DNA of 15,922 nt, from the NCBI GenBank assembly GCA_020747015.1, contig JAGTJM010000166.1, positions 1 through 15,922 of the forward strand, written 5' to 3'. This DNA is from Pyrenochaeta sp. MPI-SDFR-AT-0127 (Eukaryota; Ascomycota; Dothideomycetes; Pleosporales; Cucurbitariaceae). The notes beneath the pieces were generated by a model. That model saw nothing but the letters and a program-made list of their open reading frames with translations. It was not told the DNA's origin and searched no databases. Every line of letters begins with the position of its first letter. Within the stretch, counting starts at the first letter, position 1. Below, one piece after another: positions 1-9,620 of this stretch. The position numbers and the translations under genes were made by a program.

Positions 1-1420
1 TAATCCCCTCTATCGCCGCCTCTATTACGTAGTCTATACCCTTAATCTTATTAGCTAGATAATTATATTCAGCCTTAATAATACTATATATAATAATAGT
101 AAGGAGGAGTTTAAGATTAAGGTATAGTACCTTAGGGAATAGCGTAAAGAAGGATCTCTAGGTATTCTAGTTAATATTATTAACTATATTAGAACGCCTA
201 TATAATATAATCTTTTTACTATAGTATAATACGCTACTAATTACCTATTAATAATAGATTATATGCCCTACCTTAAGCCTATTAGGCCTATTATTACTCG
301 CTAGAACAGCTTTTATAATACCTTTATATAAGTAGTTTAACTAAAGGATACTATTAATAAATACGCAACTAATTATATTAATCGCTAACTTAGGTATAAT
401 CTATACGCTAAAGCTCGTAGTAATAAAAAAGCTAATGCACCTTCTTAGATAAGATCTAGTAGCCTATCTATAGTAGATTAGGTAGTTATAACTAAGTATA
501 TTAAAGTACTTAGGCCTTTAAAGGAGGTAATAAGTAGTCTTAAGGCGCGTAGTAAGTTAGGCAGGTATAGTGCTACGTTTAAGATTATCCTATAGTTTAA
601 GGCTATCCTTAAGGCTTATAAGGGTATCCTTAAGGCTTATAAGGATATTAATTTTAATAGTAATAATACGCCTAAGGACTATCTCCTAATTAACCTACGC
701 GTAGCGTAGAATAAGCTTAACTTTTATTATAATAAGCTTAACGCTTTGCTAATATACTACGCTACCTATTACCTCTATCTATACTATAAAAACTATTATA
801 ATAATAGCTAGCGTAATAAACCTAAATAGCTTATCTATAATAAGGCTAAGTTATAATTACTATAGTTAAAATATAAACCGGAATAACCTACTCTAATCTA
901 ACTAAGAGCGCCGTATATAAGCAGCCTGCGTAACTCTATTATAGCGCTCGCAAATACTAATCTTAAGTAAAGTAGCGATCTATCTATAATAGATTAATTA
1001 GAATACTAGTATAAGTTTAAGCTATTCTAGATAACCTTAGAGTTCGAATCTAGTAGTAATCTAGTTTAATACTAGCTCTCCGTGCGTATAAGGTTTCCGC
1101 AGCTATCGTAGCTTATAATTAATATTATAATAATACTAGCTAGTAGCTATAATTATAAGCGTATATTTAGTAAACTAGGCGATCTACTAGAGCCTTAAAG
1201 GCGTAATATTAGTTTAAACTTACTAGTAGGATTATAGTATATTAAGAGTTAGAGAGTAGTAGGCTTTTATCCTCTAGATAAAAGAGATATATAGGAAGTA
1301 GAGCTAGTTATAAGTAAGTAGGAGATTATAAGACTATACTAAATTAATTAATAGGAGGAGGGTACTACCTAGTTAGTATTTAGCTAGTATCTATTTTCTT
1401 ATAATTTCGACCTATAATTA
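1..1420 (+). pseudogene. hAT-family transposase, 3' part, RIP-inactivated
   Basis: This is the remnant of a hAT DNA-transposon transposase, a nuclear cut-and-paste enzyme whose C-terminal region mediates dimerisation. The window edge cuts it, so the N-terminal zinc finger is absent. Plus-strand frame 2 can be followed from base 2 to about 1290 without a net frameshift, interrupted only by TAG/TAA codons that fit former Trp or Gln codons. Seen in order: GSLGILVNIINYIRTP-like (about 152-200), RPIITR*NSFYNTF (287-330, the W-NS-Y signature of fungal hATs), a VLRPLKE helix (507-527), NLRVA*NKLNFYYNKL (about 692-740), and the C-terminal dimerisation motif at 1136-1195, which reads LASSYNYKRIFSKLGDLLEP and corresponds to the family's PASS..CERVFS motif with Cys codons changed to Tyr. 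The true end lies between about 1297 and 1420. A 7-codon in-frame tandem duplication occurs at 602-643. Family assignment is from remembered motifs and is firm at superfamily level only. Confidence 0.85.
602..643 (+). repeat. 21-bp in-frame tandem duplication inside the hAT transposase
   Basis: Two adjacent 21-bp units (602-622 and 623-643) differ at one base and each encodes seven residues ending ILKAYK. The duplication keeps the reading frame, so it could predate inactivation of the transposase. Confidence 0.85.
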
Positions 1421-1915
1421 TAGCTTAATACTCGCCTTCAACTATAACTTTTTTATTATAAGAGGTAGAAGGTATTTCTAGGGGGTAATAAGCCTAGGAT
1501 ATATACTTATTAGGTTAATTTTTTATTATTATAGTGCTATTCTCTATAGTTTTAAATTACTTTTCCTTTAACCTTATACTACTATTTTTTATATAACTTT
1601 AACGCGTACTTATTAATATTACTCCTCCTACTACTCTCTACTCTCTTACTCCCCTTACTTTACTATTACCTAGGATAAATAATTAAGGCTCCTTATAAGG
1701 CTATTAGCGTTATAGATAATTATTATACTAAAACCTTAAAAACTTAGTAGTTATATAATATTATATCCTTAAGTCTACTATTATAAAAACTTACCTATTA
1801 CCTTACTATAGTATATATCCTACCTTTACTAGTAGAGTAGTATAGTAGGGATACTATATCTCTTTCTTACGGATACTATAAATCTATACGTAAAAAGATA
1901 TAAGTTCGAATCTAG
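1421..1915. other. RIP-mutated spacer without a recognisable gene
   Basis: This stretch is strongly CA/TG-depleted. I found no protein motif in any frame that I could name. It probably holds the 3' end of the hAT transposon and the target DNA into which the Gypsy element inserted. A tRNA T-loop-like string (gttcgaatc) lies near 1904, immediately left of the LTR, but no full tRNA folds around it. Confidence 0.5.
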
Positions 1916-2099
1916 TATTAGAAACTATATTAAGGTACGCCCCCTTAGGCTAATCTAGGCTAGAGGGTACCCCCTATAAGTAGAGTAGCTGCCCCCCTAG
2001 GGGTAAGGTAGTAATTTATCTAACTCCTACTATAATATATCTATTCCTTCTAATAATAGTTATATCGTCCCTATAAGTATACTAAGGTCCTAATATTTA
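1916..2099 (+). repeat. 5' LTR of the Gypsy element
   Basis: It aligns end to end with 9149-9333 with about ten scattered differences and one single-base indel. Shared landmarks are the runs cgcccccttaggctaatcta and ccccctaggggtaagg. It starts TATTAG, consistent with an original TG terminus mutated to TA, and ends TTA. Differences from the 3' copy are almost all C/T or G/A transitions, including four CG-to-TA dinucleotide changes. Confidence 0.9.
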
Positions 2100-2299
2100 A
2101 ATTACTCTCTACTATAATAATTACGATTAAGATAAGTACTTAATTAGGTTATTCTAGGCGTATATCTACTCTAGAAGCCTAGGACCTATAGGCCCCTATA
2201 CTAATAGAGTATACTAGAACTACCTAGGCCCTAAATACCCTATTATAAGAAGCTAGAGGGCTAATAGGATTATTAACCTAAAGGGAAGATAATAAGATT

Positions 2300-3436
2300 A
2301 AGTAGATACCTAATAGGGTCGTCTATACGCCCCCTAAGAGGTAATAGCCTACCCTAGGCTAGATTAGCCTAGGAGGGTCTAAAATAGATAAAGAGCTAGT
2401 AGCCTTACGCGAATAGCTTAGCGAAGCCTATAAGTAGTAAGAGCTAGAATACTTAAGGAGTATCTAGGCGCAATATAAGGTAGGTAATATAATAGTAGTC
2501 TTAGCTATTAGAAGTATACTAATAGTAGCGATAGCTACCTACTACCCTATTAGTAGGTCTACCTTACCTAGAGCCCCTATAGGTATACGTAAAGAAGAAC
2601 TACGCAGAGTATAACTAATAGGAGCGTAACTATAAGTTATTCTTCCTAAGGTCTCTACTAAACTTTATCTAAGAATAGTAGAAGGTTAACTTTAGCTTAA
2701 TATATATCTTAGAACTACTAAAAATACTATAGAAAGCCTATTATATTATAGAAGAGTTAAGCTTAGCGAACTAGGAGCCTATATAGCCTACTCTATTAAT
2801 AGTAATACTTAACACCTTAGGGATACCCTTAGAGCGGAAGTAATAAGCGTATAATACGCTAAAATATATATATTAATACTAGGGTTAGTTACTAATAGAT
2901 TTATTAGATTATATAAGGCTATTCTAGGAGGAGCTAGGAATAACGCAGTCTCTAGAGCTAATAGTATTAGAGTTTATTACTACCTTATAGGACGATATCT
3001 AACAAGACCTCTTTCTCCTCCTAGTAGATTATTATAATATAGCACCTCTAGTAGAGGAATATATAAATATAATCTTCTAGTAGAGACTTATACTAAGTAG
3101 GTAAAAGACTCTCTAGCTAGAAAGGACTTAAAACTACTTAAAAAGTAGGTAAATAAGTCTAGGAGGCTAGTAGACCCCCTAAAAGCCGCTAAGAGGCCTA
3201 ATATAGACTAGAATAGCGTATATTAGTATAAATAGGATAGTACTAAGATTAGTAGGCGCTTTATAGCCTACTTTAGGTATAGGGAAGCTAGTTATATTAG
3301 GCTAAACTACCCTAAGATACTAAGGAGGGAAAAGAGAAGGGCGGAAGGGTTAAAGTCCTACCTTACTACCTATATAAATCTCTCTTTAGGGAATAAGGAC
3401 CTTAGTATACTTTAGAAGGCTATATACCTAAAGTGA
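2300..3436 (+). pseudogene. gag: gag polyprotein with zinc knuckle, RIP-inactivated
   Basis: This is the nucleocapsid/capsid gene of the Gypsy element; its product would package element RNA in cytoplasmic particles. Plus frame 2 gives a Gln/Glu-rich helical N-terminal stretch (LRE*LSEAYK**ELEYLRS near 2405-2465) and, at 3269-3310, YFRYREASYIRLNY. That matches the CCHC zinc knuckle C-X2-C-X4-H-X4-C with each Cys (TGC/TGT) and the His (CAT) turned into Tyr codons by RIP. Frame 2 continues to a TGA at 3434-3436. Unlike the surrounding TAA/TAG codons, TGA is not a product of CpA mutation, so it may be the genuine gag stop, with protease in the same frame just downstream. The start codon cannot be located because ATG would have become ATA; the 5' limit given is a guess. 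Confidence 0.75.
2353..2373. repeat. 9-bp inverted repeat sharing the taggctagattagccta core
   Basis: cctaggcta, loop gat, tagcctagg form a perfect short hairpin in the 5' part of the Gypsy element. It has the same core as the hairpin at 8072-8100. Confidence 0.75.
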
Positions 3437-6400
3437 GTACCTCTTCTTACTATTAGAGTAATAGTATAATTCTCTAAGCCTATTAAGGCTATAATTAATA
3501 GGGGTTCCTAATTAAACCTATTATTAGTAGTACTAGTAAAGGAATAGAACCTCTATATTAACCCTCTCCTAAAGCTATTAGTAGAAGGGTAGATAGGAGA
3601 AAACTAATAGTATATAGTATACTATAGTAGATATAACTATTACTAATATATATAGATATATAGAAACCTAGAATATTCCTTTATAGTAGTAGACCTTATA
3701 TAGTACTAAATATACCTAGGGCTACTATAGATAGATTAATCTAACCTAAAGATAAACTACTAATTAGCGTATATTATTCTAGGAAACTAAGGCCTATAGT
3801 ATAGTAGGGTTTAAGAAGATAGCTATAGAAGATATAGATTAGTTTAAGAAAAGTATATATATCTACTATAGATATATATATACCTTATTAACTTTATAGG
3901 CTATAGTAGGATAGAGGAACCTAAACTAGGCCCTCTACCTCTATAGTATACTAAGTTTATAGATTAGGCTTAGAAGAGGACTTAAAGTCCCTTACTAAGT
4001 ATAGCTAATATAATCTAGCTATTACCTTAATACTAGAGGGTATCCCCCTTACTAGCTACTCTATAACCTCTTAAGTACTAAGTTAGAGATATTATAAAAG
4101 TACCTAGCTAAGTATATAGCTAGAGAGTAGATTAGGTATTTAAAGTCCTTAGCTAGGGCCCCTATCCTCTTCTTAAAGAAGAAGGATAGTAGCCTTAGGC
4201 TATATATAGATTATTAAGGCCTTAATAAGATAATAGTAAAGAACTAGTACTCTCTACCCTTAATTATAGAATTCTTAGAGCGCCTTACCTAAGCTAAGTA
4301 TTTTATAAAGCTTAATATAAGGACGCGTACTATAGGATCTATATTATAGAAGGGGATAAGTAGAAGACTACTTTCTATACGCGTATAGCTATTTTAAGTA
4401 TATAGTAATACTATTTAGCTTAATAAATATACTAGCTTAGTTTTAAGCCTATATTAACTAGATATTAATAGGATTTATAGATATATCCTATATTATCTAC
4501 CTAGATAATATCCTAATCTTCTCTAATACTAAAGAGGAGCACGAAGTATATATAAAGGAGGTATTATAGAGGTTATATTAATCTAGGCTATATATCTACC
4601 TAGATAAGTATAAGTAGTATACCTAATATATAGAATACCTAGGATATATTATTATACCTAAAGGGTTAGTATTAACCTAGAAAGGTTACTATAATTTATA
4701 ACTAGCTATAACTATATATAGTATATAATATTAGGGTATTTATAGGCTTTATAAATTACTACTACTACTTTATTACTAGGTTCTCTAAAATTACTCTACT
4801 TTAACTAAACTAACCTAAAAGAGGCTAAGAGTAGCTAGAGCGGCCTTATAATATAAAGGGAGGAGAGCTAGCGCCTAGATATAGGCTAGGAAGGTATAAG
4901 ATCCTTCTAGGAACTAAAGGATATGTTTCTAAAAGTTCTAATCCTTACTATTTTAAAAGAGTAGGAAGATAAGAGTAGAGGTTAATACCTTAGGAGGTAT
5001 AATCTTAGAATCCTAAGCTAATTAGTCTAGAAGGCTAGAATACCTTAATAGAGACTAATTAACTTCTATTTATATAAGTTTATCTAATTAGAGTATAACT
5101 ATAATACTTATAACTAAGAACTACTTATAATAGTTAAGAGTTAGAGTATTAGTACTATTACCTAGATAGTATCCTATTTAAAATCCTAATAGACTACTAG
5201 AATCTTAAATAGTTTATAGAAACTAAGACTCTAAGCTATAGGTAAGTCTAGTTATACCTTACTCTTACTAAGTATAATTTTACTCTAAACTATTAGCCTA
5301 GGGCTAGTAACTAGTAGATAGGCCCTTATAAAGGCCTAACTATATAGCTAAAGTATAGAAACCCTTATAGAAATATAAAAAGACTTTTATATAGCCCTAA
5401 GAGACCTTCTAATAAAGGAGGCTAGAATAAGTTTTAGTATCTACTATCTTAATATAGTTAACTAATAGGATAGAAGTCTAATACCTTATTATAAAGGCGC
5501 TCTATAAATTCTAATAGGCTAATAAGAAGTAAAATTAGGAACTATAGAATATAGAGGAGTAAGGGATTATAGAGGAGGACTTAGAGAGTTCCTCTAGTAA
5601 GTTAGAGTCTAAAAAGGCTAGAAAGGCCTAGAAGGGCCTAATAAGATACCTAGGTACCTATAGGAACTTATAATAACTAAGTAAAAGGTAAATACTCTTA
5701 GGGAATACTATAATAACCCTCTTATAGGTTATTTTAGTATAAGAAGAATATTAGAGAAGCTCTAATACTAATATATATAGAAGGGGATAAGAAAGGAGGT
5801 AATAGAGTACTATAAGGAATACCTACTATATAAGAAGGCTATACTAGTAAGGTACTACCTATATAGCCCTCTTAAGCCTCTTCCCCCTCTAACTTAGGTA
5901 TAGTAGGAGGTAATAATAGACTTTATTATAGAACTTCTACTAAGCTACTATAGTAGCTAAGTCTATAATACTATACTTATAGTTATCTATAGACTAACTA
6001 AAATAGCCTACTATATTCTAGTAAGGGGTAATTAGAATAGTACTAACCTAGCTTAGGTATAGATACCGAAATAATCTACCTATATAGAGTTCTTAAGAGG
6101 ATTATCTTAGATTAGGGGCCCCTAATAAACGCGAAGTACTAGAATACCTTCTAGTACTATCTAAACTTATAAAGAGTTCTAATATCTATATACTATCTAT
6201 AAATAGATAGGTAGATAGAGAGGTAGAACTAAATACTAGAGTAGTACCTTTAGTACTATTATAGTTTAGAATAAGATAACTAGGTACTCTAGATTATAGT
6301 AGTAGAGTTTACGTATAATAATAGCCTATATATAACTATATAAACTACTCTCTTCTAAGCCTACTATAGGATAGACCCCTATAGCGTAGACTAGCCTAGT

Positions 6401-6985
6401 ATACTCCTTAGAGAGGGAGAATCCCCTCTAGGAATAAGAGTTACTATAACTATAATTACTCTCTAGTAAGAATATAGAAAGAAGATTATTACTATAAACG
6501 CCTACTAAAAGATATATATAGATAGGAAAAGAGCCCTAATAAGCTTTAAAGTAGGTAATTAGATTATAGTTTTAAATAGGTATATTCGCTCGTTAAGGCT
6601 AAAAAAGAAGCTAGACTAGAAGTACTTAGGACCTAGATATATTCTAGCCTAAATTAGGCTATCTACGTTTAGAGTAGACGTACTAGGCCTAAAAAGTATA
6701 TACCTAGTATTCTACGCCTTACTATTAGAGCTATATAATAAAAAAGGTTAGATACTATACTTAGAAACTCTAATTATAGATACCCTACGGGAATTTAGCG
6801 ATAATATCTATAAAGTAGAGGAAATTATCTAAAGAAGATAGAATAAGTAGGACTAGTAGGAATACCTAGTTAAATAGTCTAGATATCCTAAGGAAGAAAA
6901 CTCCTAGGAACTAGGGCCTAATATCTTAGCTAATATACTAAAATAGTTCTAGGCTAGATATAGAATATAACTAAAATATACCCTA
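3437..6985 (+). pseudogene. pol: pol polyprotein: protease, RT, RNase H, integrase, chromodomain
   Basis: These are the enzymes for reverse transcription and integration of the Gypsy element. Protease lies about 3440-3760 (AIINRGS near 3490, with the catalytic Asp codon apparently changed to Asn). Reverse transcriptase spans about 4060-4690: IDY*GLNKI at 4206-4232, KLNIRDAYYRI around 4311, and the active-site motif YLDNILIFS at 4498-4524, in which the second Asp reads Asn. RNase H is about 4880-5330. Integrase shows an H2C2-like zinc finger (about 5700-5860) and a core with VIYRLTKIAYY (about 5980) and RGPLINAKY (about 6115). The chromodomain at about 6809-6980 reads YKVEEII*RR then EYLVK*SRYPKEENS*E, with Trp codons as TAG. 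Besides many stops, two single-base losses shift the frame in RT, near 4321 and near 4385. No functional product is possible. Confidence 0.9.
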
Positions 6986-7500
6986 AAACTAATAGAACTA
7001 AAGAAGTGTTAAGATTAACCTCCTAAAAAGAAGGAGGATAAGGAGATATAAATATTAGTAGGAGTAACCTAAGTAAACCTTTACCTACTTTTCCTACGAG
7101 GTTTTAGGGTATTTAATAGTACTATAGTCCTCCTATATTATATCTTAACTATATAGATCTAGGCTATCCTATACTAGCCCTAGGTATACTAGATCGGCCT
7201 ATTATAGCTTAGAGTAACCTATATATATTATATCCGTCCCCTATAGCCTAAAATAGTCTAGACTAGGCTAATTACCCCTCTTCCTCTATAGGTAGTATAG
7301 TAGTTACGTATATAAAAGGTAGACTTAAGGTCTTAGAGGGGTAAGTAAATTCTATTCCTTTTAAAAAGGCTGTAAGAGCCGGAGTATATCTATCCTTAAG
7401 GAGAAAGAGAAAGAAAATCTATAAAATATCTAACTAAATAGGCTAGAATAGCCTAATAGAGCCCTAAAATAGCTATACTAACTAGGTCCTACTAAAATAT
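6986..7500. other. Post-pol region, no recognisable gene
   Basis: This is RIP-mutated DNA inside the Gypsy element between the chromodomain and the antisense frame. Its first bases give a Lys/Glu-rich reading (KKEGG) that may be the tail of pol. Otherwise I see only short recurrences of the motif taggctagaatagcc. Confidence 0.5.
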
Positions 7501-7559
7501 ACTAGTAAGGACTTAAAAGAGCCTAAAATAGACTATACTCGCCGAACCGCGCCTAAATA

Positions 7560-8560
7560 GCCTATAATAGCCTAGAGTGTATATATTAGAGGCTACTAAC
7601 TCTTAATTAGAGGGGATAGCGTCGCGCTAAGTATTAAGCTCCTTAATATACTTAGTAAGGCCTCCCTTCTACCTAGAAGGGGTAGAGGTATACTTAGACT
7701 CTAGCTTAGAGATCTTAACGCTTAGCTCAGCACGCTAAGCCTTATTCTTCTAATACTAGTTATCTATAAAAGCGTATTTAGTCTATCTCTATTAGTATAG
7801 GGTATTCTAGCCTATATTAGGTTATAATACCTTCTTAGTAGGCGTACTAGAGTTCTTAGCGCCCTTCTTAACCTCCTCTAGTATAGCGGCCTTAAGTAGG
7901 CGCTTATCTACCTTATTTTTAGTAGTAGTAGTCTTCTTATCGCGCTAGCGGGTAGCTAGACGTAGGGGCGTCTAAGGATCCTTATTAGAGCTAAGAGTAC
8001 TATTATAGAGGGTAAGGTAAGTAGTATAAGGGATAAGGCGGCTATTCCCGCATAGTCAGCTATAGTCTATACTAGAATAGGCTAGATTAGCCTATTCTAG
8101 GGCCTAGGAGGCTAAAGGGAACTACTTACTAGGATAAGAATAGATAGGGGCTAGTAGAGCTACTAAGGTTAGACTACTATTAAAGACCTTTACTATCTAG
8201 TAAGCGACGCTAGTTAAGGTACTTAGGGACCTTAGCTACTATAGCCGCTAGAGTAGTATACTAGCCTTAGAGGCTTTTACTAGAGCTAGGGGAGGTTTAT
8301 AGGCTAGGTTAGGGACCTTCTTAACTCTACTAAACTTAATCTTATCTAGAATCTTCTAAATCTTATTAAGGTTACCCAAAATATTATTATAGGGCTAAGA
8401 ATAGGTTAGAATAGGCTAAAATAGGCTATTCTACCCTAAATTAGAGGTATACTTATAGCGTAATAGTTAGTATTCTATAGAGAAGTACCTTAGGCAGCGT
8501 TTATAAGTATAAGAGTTACCTTTATTATTATTAGTAATCTAGGGATGTATAGCCCTTAGT
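7560..8560 (-). pseudogene. Probable antisense ORF (aORF) inside the Gypsy element
   Basis: Reading the minus strand from about 8560 down to about 7560 gives one continuous frame of some 320 codons. Its stops are TAG/TAA (former Gln/Trp) plus one TGA. Seen in order: IHP*ITNNNKGNS, then YTYKRC at 8511-8494 followed by LRYFSIEY (a possible Cys-X-Cys-X2-Cys zinc site with two Cys now Tyr), a Ser/Leu-rich middle, a basic segment (RDKKTTTTKNKVDKRLLKA near 7935-7880), and a Lys/Glu-rich helical tail (RAELSVKISKLESKY near 7730-7680) suited to a coiled coil. It lies opposite to pol, between the chromodomain and the 3' LTR. I do not recognise a named family. Because RIP biases codons in every frame, the coding claim rests on frame continuity and the coherent basic/helical composition. 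It is strengthened by a second element in this window with the same arrangement. Confidence 0.5.
8072..8100. repeat. Perfect 13-bp inverted repeat with 3-nt loop
   Basis: ctagaataggcta, loop gat, tagcctattctag form a perfect hairpin. The 17-base core taggctagattagccta also occurs at 2356-2372, and a near copy in the reverse sense sits in both LTRs (about 1946-1962 and 9179-9195). Confidence 0.8.
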
Positions 8561-9134
8561 ACTATTACTAGGGGCTAGTATAATATAACCTATATAGCTA
8601 AAGAACTTATACTTCCCTAGGCTAAAAGTAGCTAGGTAGTAGGTATAGGTATAGTAGGTATAGACTCTATTCTCTATAATATTATTTCTAATAGTATTAT
8701 TATCTATTATAGGCTAGAATAGGTAGACTAGGCTAAACTAAGGTATAGATAGGTTAGTAGGGCCCTCTAGCCTATTTTAGGCTAGAATAGCCTAGATATA
8801 GGCTACCCCTAAAACTAGAAATTTCTAAGAACTTACTAAATTAAGGTAGTAGGATAGAGGAGTAATAGACTAGATTAGCTAGGAGGCCCTCTTTATATCG
8901 CCCTAATAGCTTAGTTAACTACTTACTTCCTAGGGATTCTAGAATCTCTAGGTAAGAGAGATTAGGAGGTAAAGTAAGGGAAACCTAAGGTAAGAGAGGA
9001 TTTTAGGTATATCTACCTTCCTCCTTAACCTAACAGTACTAAAGCTATATACCCTAGTCTAGGCTATAGTAGCCTATTATAACGCGTAACGGCGTATTAT
9101 ATCTAGTAACTAGCTACTTAGGTTAAGTAGCCCT
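8561..9134. other. Gypsy 3' untranslated region, no recognisable gene
   Basis: This is RIP-mutated sequence between the 5' end of the antisense frame and the polypurine tract. It contains several more copies of the taggctagaatagcc-type motif (near 8710 and 8770). It would be the natural place for a promoter of the antisense frame, but none is visible after mutation. Confidence 0.45.
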
Positions 9135-9145
9135 AGGAAGGGAGG
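9135..9145 (+). promoter_or_regulatory. Polypurine tract of the Gypsy element
   Basis: The uninterrupted purine run aggaagggagg lies three bases before the 3' LTR. In LTR retrotransposons this tract resists RNase H and primes plus-strand DNA synthesis. The position is exactly right, and such runs are rare in the surrounding TA-rich DNA. Confidence 0.7.
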
Positions 9146-9148
9146 TAT

Positions 9149-9333
9149 TATTAGGAACTACGTTAAGGTGCGCCCCCTTAGGCTAATCTAGGCTAGAGGG
9201 CGCCCCCTATAATTAGAGCGGCCGCCCCCCTAGGGGTAAGGTAGTAATTCGTCTAACTCCTACTATAATATATCTATTCCTCCTAATAATAGTTATATCG
9301 TCCCCTATAAGTACACTAAGGTTCTAATATCTA
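9149..9333 (+). repeat. 3' LTR of the Gypsy element
   Basis: This is the partner of 1916-2099. It keeps more of the original bases: it has CG where the 5' copy has TA at four places, and CA at 9313-9314 where the 5' copy has TA. It therefore appears less mutated than its partner. Confidence 0.9.
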
Positions 9334-9338
9334 GCTAG

Positions 9339-9620
9339 TTCCTTTTTACCTTTTTTTACCCTTACTATTAAATTAACTTAAATTAAATTAAATTTTAACT
9401 TTTTTTTTGCAAATTAAATTAAATTAAGTAACGAGTTTTATACAGGAATTAAATTAAGTATTAAATAAGGCCATTATTTGATTTGATTTATTTATTCCTA
9501 AGTCTAACTATTACCCTAAGTATAAAGTAATTCTATAAAGGTAGATAACTAGACTATATATATAGTAAGACTCTTACCTTAAAGAAGTTATAGAGACTAA
9601 TTAGAGAGAGCCTATACTGC
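9339..9620. other. AT-rich spacer with AAATT-type repeats
   Basis: This spacer has homopolymer T runs and repeated aaatt units (about 9370-9430), e.g. aaattaaattaaatta. Mutation is partial: caaat, tacagg and ccatt remain. RIP-like composition fades at about 9620, which marks the left edge of the unmutated island. No gene is seen. Confidence 0.6.

Larger units (their letters stand above)
1916..9333 (+). mobile_element. Full-length Ty3/Gypsy chromovirus, RIP-inactivated
   Basis: This is a 7.4-kb LTR retrotransposon on the plus strand. Its LTRs are 1916-2099 and 9149-9333. The order gag, protease, reverse transcriptase, RNase H, integrase, chromodomain is that of Ty3/Gypsy chromoviruses, which copy through RNA and whose chromodomain guides integration, often to heterochromatin. 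A purine run at 9135-9145 directly precedes the 3' LTR as expected for the plus-strand primer. The bases flanking the LTRs (1911-1915 tctag, 9334-9338 gctag) agree in four of five positions and may be the target-site duplication, but CTAG is very common here, so this is weak. No clear tRNA primer-binding site remains after the 5' LTR. The element is about 2 kb longer than gag-pol needs because of the region 6990-9134, which carries a probable antisense frame. Confidence 0.9.

Noticed and set aside
1845..1925. tRNA-like signals next to the 5' LTR (A-box-like tagtatagtagg, T-loop-like gttcgaatc)
   Set aside because: No acceptor stem or correctly spaced arms could be formed, and a similar gttcgaatcta string at about 1046 lies inside the hAT transposase frame, so it is probably chance.
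1..9620. Mitochondrial or bacterial origin for the AT-rich DNA
   Set aside because: Selective loss of CA/TG, nuclear transposon motifs and stops exactly at Trp/Gln codons fit RIP of nuclear repeats, not organelle coding DNA.
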